A stretch of 64,000 bases of DNA. It comes from MGBC163016 sp964631345 (GTDB lineage Bacteria; Actinomycetota; Coriobacteriia; Coriobacteriales; Eggerthellaceae). Below the pieces are notes generated by a model that saw only the letters and a program-made list of their open reading frames with translations, ran no database searches and was not told the origin of the DNA. Every line of letters starts with the position of its first letter. Position 1 is the stretch's first letter. Shown here in pieces: positions 1-9,100 of the stretch. Location of the stretch: NCBI GenBank assembly GCA_964631345.1, contig CAZVWE010000009.1, forward strand, positions 1 through 64,000, read 5' to 3'. A program made the translations under genes and the position numbers.

Positions 1-138
1 CATCCTCGTACATTGGAAGAAGTGGGACGTGAATTTGGGGTAACCCGTGAACGTATTCGTCAAATTGAGTCAAAGACCCTTGCAAAGTTGCGTCACCCCT
101 CCCGCTCAAGCAAGCTTAAAGACTATCTTGAGGATTAG
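1..138 (+). CDS. rpoD: Primary sigma factor, C-terminal end (partial)
   Basis: The window opens inside this gene; 45 codons and a TAG stop remain. The visible part is sigma region 4.2, with the helix-turn-helix that reads the -35 element (GREFGVTRERIRQIE), followed by the usual LRHPSRS stretch and a short KDYLED tail. Ending a few residues after region 4.2 is typical of RpoD/SigA. A group 2 sigma factor (HrdB-like) could end the same way, but the match to the housekeeping sigma is very close. rlmKL starts only three bases after the stop, so the two are probably co-transcribed. Confidence 0.9.
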   Translation, partial: HPRTLEEVGREFGVTRERIRQIESKTLAKLRHPSRSSKLKDYLED

Positions 139-141
139 TTG

Positions 142-2498
142 GTGGAACTAGAGTTTTTTGCAAGTTGTCTTAGCGGTCTTGAGACTCTTGTAGCAGATGA
201 ACTAAAAACTTTTGGCATTACACGTGTGCGCCCTCTAAAAGGGGGCGTTGCGTTTTTTTGTGCAGCATCTAAGGCTTTGTATGCCTGCCTTTGGTCCCGT
301 TTAGCATCTCGGATTTTGCTCGTTCTTGATCGAGTAAATGCTGGGGATGCTGCTCTTCTATATGCGGGTATATATGATTTACCGTGGGAAGATATTTTTG
401 CTGAGGATGCTACTTTCGCAGTGCGTGCTCATGGTTCTAATGCTGAATTGCGAAATACCCGATTTACGGCTCTAAAAGCAAAAGATGCTATTATGGATCG
501 CCTTCGGAGTTGCAGACAGGTTGTTCCGACTGTTGACATCCAAGTTCCCCGAGCATCTGTTGATATTCGCATTCATCACAATAAGGCTACTGTTTCTCTT
601 GATTTTTCTGGAGAGGCGCTAAACCATCGATCCTATCTTTTACCCGATGACAGTAGGGAAGCACCCTTTGAATGTTCTTTGGCTGCTGCAGCTTTGGCTT
701 TTGGCAGATGGTCAGGAGATGTAGCTCGTAGCGCAGCTTTGGTTGACCCTGTATGCCGAAGCGGAGTTCTTGTAATAGAGGCTGCATCTATTGCCTGCAA
801 TCGAGCTCCTGGTCTTGGTCGTACTCGCTGGGGATTTTTTGGATGGGCAGCTTTTGATGAATCTTGCTGGCTTTCTTTAGTGGATGACGCTACTCGTTAT
901 TTCGAAGAGGGACTTAAAGCCTTTGGTATTTCAGAAGAAAGACAAAAAGATACTGCGTCAATTATAGATTCGACAATGGTTCGTTTTGTGGGAATGTCTA
1001 CCTCCTCGCCGTCTATTGCGCAAGCTCGAAAACGTGTACGCAAAGCGGGATTGCGCCTTGCGGTTAGCATTGAAATTGGAGATAGAGAGGCTGCACCATT
1101 TGTGGTTAAACGTGCAATCCAGGCAGTTCGAAATCAGAATAGCTCCTCTTTACCTTTCGATAAAGAAGAATATCTGGCAACAGACAAATGCTCGGTTAAT
1201 TGTGTCATTGCTTCAAATCTTAAAAGCTTATCCCGCCAGGATGCTCAGGCAAATCTTCAGGCAGACGAAGCAGCTTTCATAGAAGCCTGCCGAGCCACAA
1301 TGGGTCAACCTTTATTTATTGTTTTGGAAGGTTCAGATATTTCGTCACGCTTCGACTCAAGCGCTGCTAAACATTTTGTTTTAGGAAAGGGGCGGTCAGA
1401 GACTTTCATCGATGTTTATACAGCAGAGCCTCGAAGTCCCAAAACGATCGAAATCCCTGATGTTGATGGTGGAGCTTCTCATAAAATTGAAGTGTATGAG
1501 TCTTCTTCAGATCANNNNNNNNNNATCAGTTTGCAGCGCGGCTTAAAAAAGTATTTAAAGAGCGAAGGAAGTGGGCTAAGCGCGAAGGAGTTTCTTGCTT
1601 TCGGATCTATGATAGCGACTTATCAGATTATGCTGTAGCAATCGATTGGTACAGCGGAGCTGGAAATGCCCAGGGGAATAACTACCTTTCTATTGCAGAA
1701 TACGCACCCCCTGCTTCGGTCGATGAAAATCGTGCTAAACGTCGTTTTGATGACGTATTAGCTATCGCTCCAGTAGTTTGCGGTATTCGCCCCGACCATG
1801 TTTTTTCCAAGCGTCGTGTGCGAGAAAAAGGTGGTAGTCAATATCGTAAAGCCCAGGGGCGTTCCTACATAACCACCGTGGAAGAAAATGGGTATCTTTT
1901 AGAGGTTGATTTGGCAAAACGCTTGGATACCGGGCTGTTTTTAGATCATCGTATGACTCGACAGTTAATAGGAGAACTGGCTTCTAAAACGCGTTTTTTA
2001 AACTTGTTTGCTTATACAGGTGTAGCTTCTGTGTATGCTGCGGCGGCTGGCGCAGCATCAACTGTTACCGTTGACCTTTCCCAAACCTACCTTGATTGGG
2101 CGGCTCGCAATATGAAAGCCAATGGATTTTCTGGAGCTAATCATAACTTTGTTCGTGCTGATGTTTTGAAGTGGGTGACTGAAGCACGCCGAAAAAAAGA
2201 ACGTTTCGATTTAATATTTGTTGACCCTCCTACTTTCTCTAATTCTAAAGCTATGGGAAAAAAGACATGGGATGTTCAGCGAGATCACAGCGAACTTCTT
2301 ATTGGTGTCAGCCGACTTTTATCTGAAGATGGTCAAGCCATTTTCTCATGCAATCTTCGAAGCTTTAAACCAGACATCCAAAAGCTTGAACATTATGGCG
2401 TGAAGCTGGAAGATATTTCTTTACAGACTATTCCCTATGATTTTTCAAGAACGCCAAAGATACATAAGTGTTACCGTCTTACTCGGCAACGCATTTAA
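142..2498 (+). CDS. rlmL: Fused 23S rRNA methyltransferase RlmL/RlmK, interrupted by an assembly gap
   Basis: In E. coli this two-domain enzyme makes m2G2445 (RlmL half) and m7G2069 (RlmK half) in 23S rRNA. The N-terminal THUMP/RlmL part and C-terminal RlmK part both align by eye along their length (about 785 codons versus 702 in E. coli). The reading frame changes at the N-run 1515-1524, but the RlmK frame is open from just after the gap (QFAARLKK, KWAKREGV) to the stop, so this is an assembly effect, not a real frameshift. The RlmK half keeps its SAM motif (FLNLFAYTG) and catalytic FVDPPTFSNSK. The RlmL half does not: the expected DPMCGSGTLLIEAA reads DPVCRSGVLVIEAA, and the catalytic NPPYG is replaced by NLKSL. 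GTG at 142 is preferred because GAGGA lies seven bases upstream; TTG at 139 is the alternative. Confidence 0.88.
1515..1524. other. Assembly gap (10 N) inside rlmKL
   Basis: Ten N. The four bases ATCA occur immediately before and immediately after the run. Merging these copies gives an uninterrupted frame reading ...SSSDQFAARLKK..., matching the expected RlmL-RlmK linker, so the true sequence may have no missing bases here. Confidence 0.95.
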
Positions 2499-2576
2499 GC
2501 AATAGATGAGTAACAGGCTTATAGAGGTATTTTTTTGTAGATTACAATCAGAAGGAATACGATTAAGGAGAGATTC

Positions 2577-3008
2577 ATGGCTGATCTTGCTGGTTTTGGC
2601 GTGACTTATAATCCTGGAGGTCTTGCGGAGCCGAATAATTCAAATGCTCCTACCCAGCTTTTTGCTTGGCAAATTTGTTTAGCCCATATGGATGAAGGCT
2701 ATTTGGAAGATGCCGATAATTACGCTGATTACGCTATCAATCACGATCGGATAACTCAGGCCTTAGGTCTCGGGATGGCTAATGGACAGAACGCTTTGCC
2801 TTTAAATGGCCAGATGTTTGCCGTGGCGGTTAGCATTCAAGAAGATGGCGAAATTAAATTGATTGATTCAAGCTATCCTCACTACAACGATGTTGCATTA
2901 ATTATTGCGGAGCAATTATTGCAAGGGAAAGATCACGGCATGGTGGCACTGCTTCCTAACGGTAGTCTTGTTCCTTTTATTCCTCCCACTGATGCAGAAA
3001 ATTTGTAA
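2577..3008 (+). CDS. Hypothetical protein, 143 residues
   Basis: A soluble, acidic protein without signal peptide or membrane segment. I do not recognise a named family. It contains an AWQICLAHMDEGYLEDADNY stretch, an NGQMFAVAVSIQEDGEIKL strand-rich segment and a C-terminal AEQLLQGKDHGMVALLPNGS. A strong AAGGAG ribosome binding site ends seven bases before the ATG, and codon use resembles the neighbours, so it is very likely a real gene. It follows rlmKL by about 80 bases and precedes the two tRNA genes. No function is proposed. Confidence 0.8.
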   Translation: MADLAGFGVTYNPGGLAEPNNSNAPTQLFAWQICLAHMDEGYLEDADNYADYAINHDRITQALGLGMANGQNALPLNGQMFAVAVSIQEDGEIKLIDSSYPHYNDVALIIAEQLLQGKDHGMVALLPNGSLVPFIPPTDAENL

Positions 3009-3033
3009 CGTGGTAAAATAGCCAAGCGCTCTT

Positions 3034-3108
3034 GGGCCTATAGCTCAACGGTGGAGCAGGGGACTCTTAATCCCAAGGTCGAAGGTTCGAGTCCTTCATG
3101 GCGCACCA
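3034..3108 (+). tRNA. tRNA-Lys(CTT) with a poorly paired acceptor stem
   Basis: The cloverleaf has a D arm (GCTC/GAGC), an anticodon loop CTCTTAA reading CTT, a T arm (GAAGG-TTCGAGT-CCTTC) and an encoded CCA. The acceptor is abnormal: the 5' strand GGGCCTA faces ATGGCGC, so pairs 2:71, 6:67 and 7:66 are mismatched, and 27:43 is a G-A opposition. A normal partner for this 3' strand would be GCGCCAT. The first 26 bases match the next tRNA except at position 6, suggesting that the 5' half was copied from, or recombined with, that gene. Confidence 0.8.
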
Positions 3109-3116
3109 GTCATTCC

Positions 3117-3138
3117 CGGTCGGCTTTTTAGCCGACCG
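3117..3138 (+). terminator. Hairpin between the two tRNA genes
   Basis: A perfect eight-base-pair, GC-rich stem (CGGTCGGC / GCCGACCG) with a six-base T-rich loop, nine bases after tRNA-Lys. The following TATTTG is only a weak T tract, so it may be a leaky terminator or a processing signal in a two-tRNA transcript. Confidence 0.5.
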
Positions 3139-3158
3139 TATTTGTAAGGTGAGGAACC

Positions 3159-3233
3159 GGGCCCATAGCTCAACGGTGGAGCAGAGGACTCATAATCCTT
3201 TGGTTGCAGGTTCGAATCCTGCTGGGCCCACCA
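3159..3233 (+). tRNA. tRNA with CAT anticodon (Met elongator or Ile2)
   Basis: Complete cloverleaf: perfect acceptor stem GGGCCCA/TGGGCCC, D stem GCTC/GAGC, anticodon loop CTCATAA, T arm GCAGG-TTCGAAT-CCTGC and encoded CCA. A CAT anticodon can belong to elongator Met or to tRNA-Ile2 whose C34 is converted to lysidine. The full 1:72 pair argues against initiator Met. Met and Ile2 cannot be separated by eye. Confidence 0.9.
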
Positions 3234-3371
3234 ATTCTTTCCAGCTTTTTATTTAAGGTATTATGCGACCACCTTCGCTAATGTATCTTTTTAACTGTAG
3301 TCTTTATATGTCGTACGATCTTCATACTGCGTTATCATTTTATAAACGCGATTAAAAGGGGAATTTATTTC

Positions 3372-5396
3372 ATGGAGACGCTAAGCCTAGTCTTACTTCT
3401 TATGCTAGCGGTTCTCTTATCGGCTGTTATTGACCAAATTGTTCCAAAGATTTCACTTCCACTTATTCAAATCGTTATGGGTGTAGTGATTGCTCTTTTA
3501 TCAAGTGGATCTGTAAATATTGAACTTGAACCTGATCTTTTCTTGGTGCTGTTCATAGCTCCGCTTTTGTATGTCGAGGCGAAAAATGCAGATAAAGCGG
3601 TCTTGTGGCGTAATATTCGTCCGATACTTTCATTAGCTATTGGCCTTGTTGTCGTGACAACAATAATCATCGGTTTTGTGCTGAATGCTCTAGTGCCAGC
3701 TATATCGCTTGCTGCTGCTTTTGCATTAGGAGCTGCTTTAGGCCCGACAGATGCTGTTGCAGTTACATCGCTTTCAAAACAGGTTAGTATCCCTGGACGT
3801 CAATGGGGAATTCTTAAAGGTGAGCTGTTACTCAATGATGCATCTGGCATTGTGTCGTTTCAGTTTGCTATAGCGGCAGCTGCAACTGGTGCTTTCTCTC
3901 TTTTGCATGCTGGTTTAGATTTTATGATTGAGTTTATTGGTGGCCTTGTTGTAGGTGTGGCTATTGGTTATTTAGCAAATTTCATACTTCGAAGAATTAG
4001 AGATCTTGGAATTGACAATATTACCTTTCATGTTCTTTATGAAATATGTATACCTTTTGTTGTGTATCTTGTGGCAGATGCTATTCATGTAAGCGGCATC
4101 ATTGCAGTCGTTGTAACAGGACTCGTAAATGTCATTGCTCCGCGAACGGTATCTCCCGCAATTGCTCGGATGAACATTGTTTCCTCTAGTGTTTGGCAAG
4201 TCATTTCTTTTACATTGAATGGGATTGTTTTTGTTCTTTTGGGGACACAAATTCCCACCGCTATGTATTACACATGGCAAATAGACAACATTGATAACTT
4301 CACGCTGATTGCGCTTGTTTTACTTTTGACGGCCGTACTTTTAGGCGTTAGGTTTATTTGGTGTGTATGCATGGAATTAGTGCATACAAGGCGAGTAAAT
4401 ACGAAGTTCACATCCCAATCTCTTAGAAATGCCTTGATAGTTACTTTGTGCGGAGCTAAAGGCACCATTACACTTTCTATCTTGTTTACCATTCCAGTGT
4501 TTTTACAAACGGGGGCGCGATTTCCTGGAAGACATCTAATCATATTTCTAGGGTGTGGAGTAATCTTATGTACGCTGCTCATTGCTACATTTTTAGTGCC
4601 GTTGGTTGCGCCTAAAAAAGAACATCAACAGTCTGAAATTGCAGCAAGAAGAAATTATTATGAGCGCCTAGCGGATATACTGCGCAATGTTATAGAAGAG
4701 CTCACTGCTCAACAGACTCGTGAAAACCGTAGGGCTACCGCTATTGTTATTAAAATTTACCAAGATAGACTTGCTCAAACGAAGGACTTAATCAATGAAA
4801 GCGATGATCCTAATACTCGCCTTCGTTTGCAAGCTATTGAATGGGAAGAAGAAAAGACCTTGTCTTTGATTGAAGCGGGAAGCGTGGATGCCGATATTGG
4901 GTATGACTATCTTGGGCGTCTTGAAAGAATGGCAAGATTGATCAAACACAATAATTCGGGATCAAAATATGGCGGAGTATTAATTCGCATTCGCATGTGT
5001 TTCCATAGATTAGTTGCATTGATTTGGCGAAATGTTCCAGAAAAAGTGCAAATCGAGCGTATTGAAAAGATGCATGGCTTGCAAATCCTTGTTTATCAAT
5101 ACGTGATTGATAAGTTAAAAGGCGCCGTTGGTGATGATGCAATCCCTACAGAGGATGCAAGTAAACTTCTTCTCCAATATGAACGAGAGTTGTCTGCCAT
5201 TCGTGCATCATCGGTCTCTGTAACAACAACATTCAAAATCGTTGATGAAGCAGACGACATACGACGGGTTGCCTATCAGATTGAACTTGAGCAGATCAGG
5301 GAGATGTATGAGGCCGATCTTATCAGTAGGCATGACGCGAAAAACATGCGTGATAATGTCTTCCTTATGCAGATGGACTTAGAAGATAAGCTTTAA
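3372..5396 (+). CDS. CPA1-type Na+/H+ antiporter with long cytoplasmic tail
   Basis: An integral membrane cation/proton antiporter of the NhaP/YjcE kind, expected to exchange Na+ (or K+) for H+ across the cytoplasmic membrane. Residues 1-420 hold about a dozen hydrophobic helices with the family hallmarks ALGPTDAVAVTSL and the ND motif in LLNDASGIVSF, where the Asp binds the ion. Residues 420-674 form a charged, helical cytoplasmic tail, as in YjcE-like members, probably regulatory. ATG at 3372 follows an AAAAGGGG ribosome binding site. It converges with trpS, the stops being only two bases apart. Which ion is carried cannot be told. Confidence 0.88.
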   Translation: METLSLVLLLMLAVLLSAVIDQIVPKISLPLIQIVMGVVIALLSSGSVNIELEPDLFLVLFIAPLLYVEAKNADKAVLWRNIRPILSLAIGLVVVTTIIIGFVLNALVPAISLAAAFALGAALGPTDAVAVTSLSKQVSIPGRQWGILKGELLLNDASGIVSFQFAIAAAATGAFSLLHAGLDFMIEFIGGLVVGVAIGYLANFILRRIRDLGIDNITFHVLYEICIPFVVYLVADAIHVSGIIAVVVTGLVNVIAPRTVSPAIARMNIVSSSVWQVISFTLNGIVFVLLGTQIPTAMYYTWQIDNIDNFTLIALVLLLTAVLLGVRFIWCVCMELVHTRRVNTKFTSQSLRNALIVTLCGAKGTITLSILFTIPVFLQTGARFPGRHLIIFLGCGVILCTLLIATFLVPLVAPKKEHQQSEIAARRNYYERLADILRNVIEELTAQQTRENRRATAIVIKIYQDRLAQTKDLINESDDPNTRLRLQAIEWEEEKTLSLIEAGSVDADIGYDYLGRLERMARLIKHNNSGSKYGGVLIRIRMCFHRLVALIWRNVPEKVQIERIEKMHGLQILVYQYVIDKLKGAVGDDAIPTEDASKLLLQYERELSAIRASSVSVTTTFKIVDEADDIRRVAYQIELEQIREMYEADLISRHDAKNMRDNVFLMQMDLEDKL

Positions 5397-5398
5397 TG

Positions 5399-6457
5399 CT
5401 AATAAAGCATCCCCATTGCTTCGCGAACTTCATTTAATGTGGTCTCTGCGATATCTGTAGCCATTCTATTGCCTTCAATCAGGATTTCTCGAATATGAGG
5501 AATGTCGCATTCAAGTTCGCGTCTGCGTTCACGGATTGGAGCAAGGTGAGAATTTACCGACTCGGTGACAAATGCCTTGAGAGCTCCGGATCCAGCATCA
5601 CCGATTTCTTCTGCGATATCCTGTTCGGATCGTCCAGATGTCAGCGCAGCTGTTGTTAATAACGCGCTAACTCCAGGACGGTTTTCAGGATCAAAGGTTA
5701 TATTGCGATCACTATCGGTCTTTGATTTTTTGATCAATTTTGCAGTCTCTTCTGCTGTTGCAGAAAGGGCAATGGCGTTTCCGTAGGATTTTGACATCTT
5801 ACGTCCGTCTAGTCCTGGTATTTCAACAGATTCTGTGAGAAGTCCAACAGGTTCAGGGAAAACAGGCGCGAATCGTTCATTAAATCTGCGCGCAATTTGA
5901 CGTGTTTGTTCTATGTGGGGAAGCTGGTCTTTTCCAACGGGCACAATGTTTCCCTTGCAAAACAAAATGTCACATGCCTGATGTACTGGATATGTTAGAA
6001 GGAGCCCAGTTAGTGGATGTCCAGATGCATCCTTTTCTGCTTTAACGGTTGGGTTTCTAAGGAGCTCGTTTTCGCTTACCAAAGAAAGGAAGGGAAGCAT
6101 CAACTGATTCAGTGCTGGAATAGCTGAATGTGTGAATATAATCGTTTTTTCTGGATCAATTCCGCAAGCGATGTAATCGATCACCATATTTAGTACGTTG
6201 TCTGCAATGTTTTCAGTAGTGTCTCTGTCGGTGATTACCTGGTAGTCCGCTATGACAATTCTGCAATTAACGCCTTCGTTTTGCAGTTTCACGCGTTCGA
6301 CAATTGTTCCGAAATAATGTCCAAGATGAAGCCGCCCTGTAGGTCTGTCCCCTGTGAGCATAGTAAATTTACTCGGATCTTTGCTCAGCTCGGCTTTAAC
6401 TTCATCACTCATCTTTTTTTGTGCGAGGAAAGTCTCGCTTTCCATGTTTGATGCCAT
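5399..6457 (-). CDS. trpS: Tryptophanyl-tRNA synthetase
   Basis: A class I aminoacyl-tRNA synthetase charging tRNA-Trp. The HIGH signature appears as HLGH in GDRPTGRLHLGHYFG (residues about 36-50) and the second signature as KMSKS in GRKMSKSYGNA. The length, 352 residues, is normal for bacterial TrpS. ATG at 6457 on the minus strand has AAGGA about eight bases upstream; a second Met at residue 5 is less likely. The roughly 300 bases to the next gene on the plus strand contain no T-box core sequence on the trpS strand. Confidence 0.95.
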   Translation of the reverse strand: MASNMESETFLAQKKMSDEVKAELSKDPSKFTMLTGDRPTGRLHLGHYFGTIVERVKLQNEGVNCRIVIADYQVITDRDTTENIADNVLNMVIDYIACGIDPEKTIIFTHSAIPALNQLMLPFLSLVSENELLRNPTVKAEKDASGHPLTGLLLTYPVHQACDILFCKGNIVPVGKDQLPHIEQTRQIARRFNERFAPVFPEPVGLLTESVEIPGLDGRKMSKSYGNAIALSATAEETAKLIKKSKTDSDRNITFDPENRPGVSALLTTAALTSGRSEQDIAEEIGDAGSGALKAFVTESVNSHLAPIRERRRELECDIPHIREILIEGNRMATDIAETTLNEVREAMGMLY

Positions 6458-6756
6458 TGATAAATCCTTTGCTATCGCGTTGTTAGTTAACTTTAACGTT
6501 GTCGGTTAGCTTTAATAATGACAAGGCGTGACGTTTATTTAATTTGGTCAGTAGATTATATGTCTAGTTTTAATTTATAGGGGATCGCAGTGGATAAGCG
6601 TGATTTCTTTTAAAATCTCTAAATTCGTTAACTAAGATATATAAAAATACGATAATGAATCATCAAAACAAAGAATTACCCAGGTGGTTGTTCAAAAATA
6701 CGAACAATGGTTTCATAGACAACGCTGATTTTTGGATTTTGAGAAAGAGGAGAAAA

Positions 6757-8097
6757 ATGGGCAAGTCTGTGCCATACGATCAGAAATACTATGACCCGGA
6801 AATTGAATGTATGCCACGTGAACAGCTTGAGGCAATGCAACTTGAACGTCTCAAGGAAATGGTTAAGTATGCATATGACAACACTGTTTACTACAAACGT
6901 ACTTTCGATGAAGCAGGTCTTTCTCCTGATGACATAAAAACACTTGCCGATATTCAGAAATTTCCATTTATTGATAAGAAAACCGAGCGTGACACACAGC
7001 ACATAGATAGCTTTTTTGGTGAACTGTGTGCGGTTCCTGAAGAGGATGTTGTTTTTATGGCAACATCTTCTGGATCTACCGGTGTTCCTACAGTAAGTCC
7101 TTTTACTCAAGAAGATTTCGATCTTTGGCAGGATACTGAAGCACGTCTTTTTTGGCAGGCTGGAATGCGTCCCAATGATCGCTATGTGCATGGCTTGAAT
7201 TTTGCCTTATACGTAGGAGGGCCTGATGTAATTGGTGCTCAAAGGCTAGGCGCTCTTGCGATTTGGGTGGGCGCGGTTCCATCTGATCGTCTTTTATTCG
7301 TGCTTAAGCAATATCAGCCCACGGTTATTTGGACATCTCCTTCATATGCGTGGACCTTAGGGGAGAAGGCAAAGGAAAAAGGGTACGATCCAAAAACCGA
7401 CTTCAGCATACATACGATCATCGTTGCTGGTGAACCTGGAGGTTCGATCAAATCTACACGTGAGGCTATCGAAAACCTTTGGGGTGCTAAGGTAGTAGAC
7501 TTCTTTGGATTGTCAGATATTTATGGAGCATGTGCTGCAATGTGTGAGGCAAAAGATGGCCTTCATATTGTGGAAGATCAGATTCTTGTTGAAACGGTTG
7601 ATCCAAATACCGGTGAAGTATTAGAGCCAGGGTCACAAGGCGAACTTGTCTATACGACTCTTATGAAAAAAGCGCGGCCTATGATTCGCTTTAGAACAGG
7701 TGACATTGGATATGTATCCACCGAAAAATGTGAATGTGGGCGAACTCTTGCGCGTATTCATATCACAGGCAGAAAAGATGAGATGTTTATCGTTGGCGCT
7801 GTGAACGTGTTTCCAACTGATGTTGAGCATGTCGTGCGTGCAGAAAAAGGTCTTACAGGTGAATATTCGATTCGCGTATATGATGAGAACTTCACTACAA
7901 GATACGAGGTATCAGTTGAGCGTGCTCAGGGCTCAGACGAACCCTTTGATTCTGTAAGCAAGCGCGTCGAAAATGCGCTTAAAACACATACTGGTGTGCG
8001 CCCAGCAAACGTGATTGTCTACGATGCAGGAAAACTTGGAACATCGAGTGAGCATAAAGCTTCACGTTTTATTGACGAGAGAAATCCTAAGGAATAA
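6757..8097 (+). CDS. Phenylacetate-CoA ligase-like adenylate-forming enzyme
   Basis: An ATP-dependent acyl/aryl-CoA ligase of the PaaK family, which activates a carboxylic acid as an acyl-adenylate and transfers it to CoA. The N-terminal helical part (RLKEMVKYAYDNTVYYKR) and AMP-binding core are present, with the P-loop SSGSTGVPT, the ARPMIRFRTGD hinge motif, a CECGR cysteine cluster and the C-terminal domain (ITGRKDEMFIVGAVNVFP). The frame is open from 6655, but ATG 6757 is preferred because GAGGAG lies just upstream; it gives 446 residues, close to PaaK. The substrate is unknown: many Coriobacteriia PaaK-like enzymes are not linked to phenylacetate genes, and none are seen here. The next gene, a LysR-type ligand-binding domain, may be co-transcribed. 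Confidence 0.85.
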   Translation: MGKSVPYDQKYYDPEIECMPREQLEAMQLERLKEMVKYAYDNTVYYKRTFDEAGLSPDDIKTLADIQKFPFIDKKTERDTQHIDSFFGELCAVPEEDVVFMATSSGSTGVPTVSPFTQEDFDLWQDTEARLFWQAGMRPNDRYVHGLNFALYVGGPDVIGAQRLGALAIWVGAVPSDRLLFVLKQYQPTVIWTSPSYAWTLGEKAKEKGYDPKTDFSIHTIIVAGEPGGSIKSTREAIENLWGAKVVDFFGLSDIYGACAAMCEAKDGLHIVEDQILVETVDPNTGEVLEPGSQGELVYTTLMKKARPMIRFRTGDIGYVSTEKCECGRTLARIHITGRKDEMFIVGAVNVFPTDVEHVVRAEKGLTGEYSIRVYDENFTTRYEVSVERAQGSDEPFDSVSKRVENALKTHTGVRPANVIVYDAGKLGTSSEHKASRFIDERNPKE

Positions 8098-8150
8098 GTT
8101 ACAAATTAGCACCTGCTAAGCTTTTGATATTAATCAATAGAGGAGAGCAT

Positions 8151-8813
8151 ATGTCCGATGTATTTTCTATATCAGGTCAGCATTATCTATTTGCAGTGCA
8201 GACTTTTGCGCAGGTAATCCTTTCAGAAGGTGGCGACAATTATCGATACGAGTTTTTCAACCGAACAACACAGGGCGTTATTGATGATGTAAAAACAGGC
8301 GAGAGTGATCTTGGCATCATAGTGGAATCAAGTGATACGGCAGAAGCACTTAATGTTGCCCTTGATAGAGAAGGTCTAAAGTTCCATAAGCTTATGAAGT
8401 CAAAGCCTATGGTGGCACTTGGGAAATCCCATCCCTTATCCAATGCGCAAAAACTTGGATTAGATGATCTAATTGCTTATCCGTACGTGCATTTTTACCA
8501 AGGAGAAGACGCTCCTGATTGTTTTTACGAAGAGGCTCTTGGATGGATTCCGCGTGAGAAAAGCATAGCTTGCACCGATCGCGCATCGCTGTCTGAGCTT
8601 ATAGTTGCACTTAATGGATACACGATTACTAGCGGCATTTTGGTTGGAGTGACAGATGGGTCGCTTCTAAAAACTGTTCCACTTGAAACAGACATTGAGT
8701 TGAATCTTGGTTTTGTAACGCGAAAAGATGTTGAGCCTGATTCTTTAAGTGGACTTGAGCGTAATTTTATTGATAAGTTAACCCGAAATCTTAAGAACTA
8801 TGTCAAGATGTAA
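8151..8813 (+). CDS. LysR-type ligand-binding domain without DNA-binding domain
   Basis: The 220 residues correspond to the periplasmic-binding-fold effector domain of LysR-type regulators: a FAQVI... first strand region, DDVKTGESDLGIIVES, a PMVALGKSHPLS segment and DDLIAYPYVHF are typical of it. The N-terminal winged helix-turn-helix of about 60 residues is absent, and no coding room exists upstream because the preceding gene ends at 8097. ATG 8151 has AGAGGAGAG just upstream; an in-frame ATA/ATG extension to 8124 adds nothing HTH-like. It may sense a small molecule through protein contacts, or be a domesticated remnant. Its position 53 bases after the CoA ligase suggests a shared ligand or transcript. 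Confidence 0.75.
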   Translation: MSDVFSISGQHYLFAVQTFAQVILSEGGDNYRYEFFNRTTQGVIDDVKTGESDLGIIVESSDTAEALNVALDREGLKFHKLMKSKPMVALGKSHPLSNAQKLGLDDLIAYPYVHFYQGEDAPDCFYEEALGWIPREKSIACTDRASLSELIVALNGYTITSGILVGVTDGSLLKTVPLETDIELNLGFVTRKDVEPDSLSGLERNFIDKLTRNLKNYVKM

Positions 8814-8924
8814 TTTGGCTTGATTGATGTTTAAATCATGGCTAGAATGATCAGACGCGAAACTGGAGTTTGAGAATTGGAACTTGAGTTAGCGCAGGCG
8901 CATTTATATGTCCTGAAAACATAA

Positions 8925-8999
8925 GGTCGCTTGGCTCAGCGGGAGAGCATCGCCTTCACACGGCGGGGGTCACTGGTTCAAATCCAGTAGCGACCACCA
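8925..8999 (+). tRNA. tRNA-Val(CAC)
   Basis: Complete cloverleaf with acceptor GGTCGCT/AGCGACC, D stem GCTC/GAGC, anticodon loop TTCACAC (anticodon CAC), T arm ACTGG-TTCAAAT-CCAGT and encoded CCA. It is followed by a strong terminator, consistent with a single-gene transcript. Confidence 0.95.
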
Positions 9000-9007
9000 T
9001 AAACACC

Positions 9008-9035
9008 AGGTCAGAGTTTTGCTCTGACCTTTTTT
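9008..9035 (+). terminator. Rho-independent terminator of tRNA-Val
   Basis: A nine-base-pair perfect stem AGGTCAGAG / CTCTGACCT with a five-base loop, directly followed by a run of six T (9030-9035), eight bases after the tRNA. Confidence 0.95.
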
Positions 9036-9100
9036 CTTGACATATCCAATATACTCAAGGTAATTTTCAAAGAATTTCTGTCTCTTCAAGGGGTTTAGAT

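Noticed and set aside
1525..1638. Continuation of the RlmL frame after the gap as a truncated protein
   Set aside because: The frame after the N run (ISLQRGLKKYLK) is not family-like, while the next frame gives an exact RlmK continuation. It is an effect of the gap, not a pseudogene.
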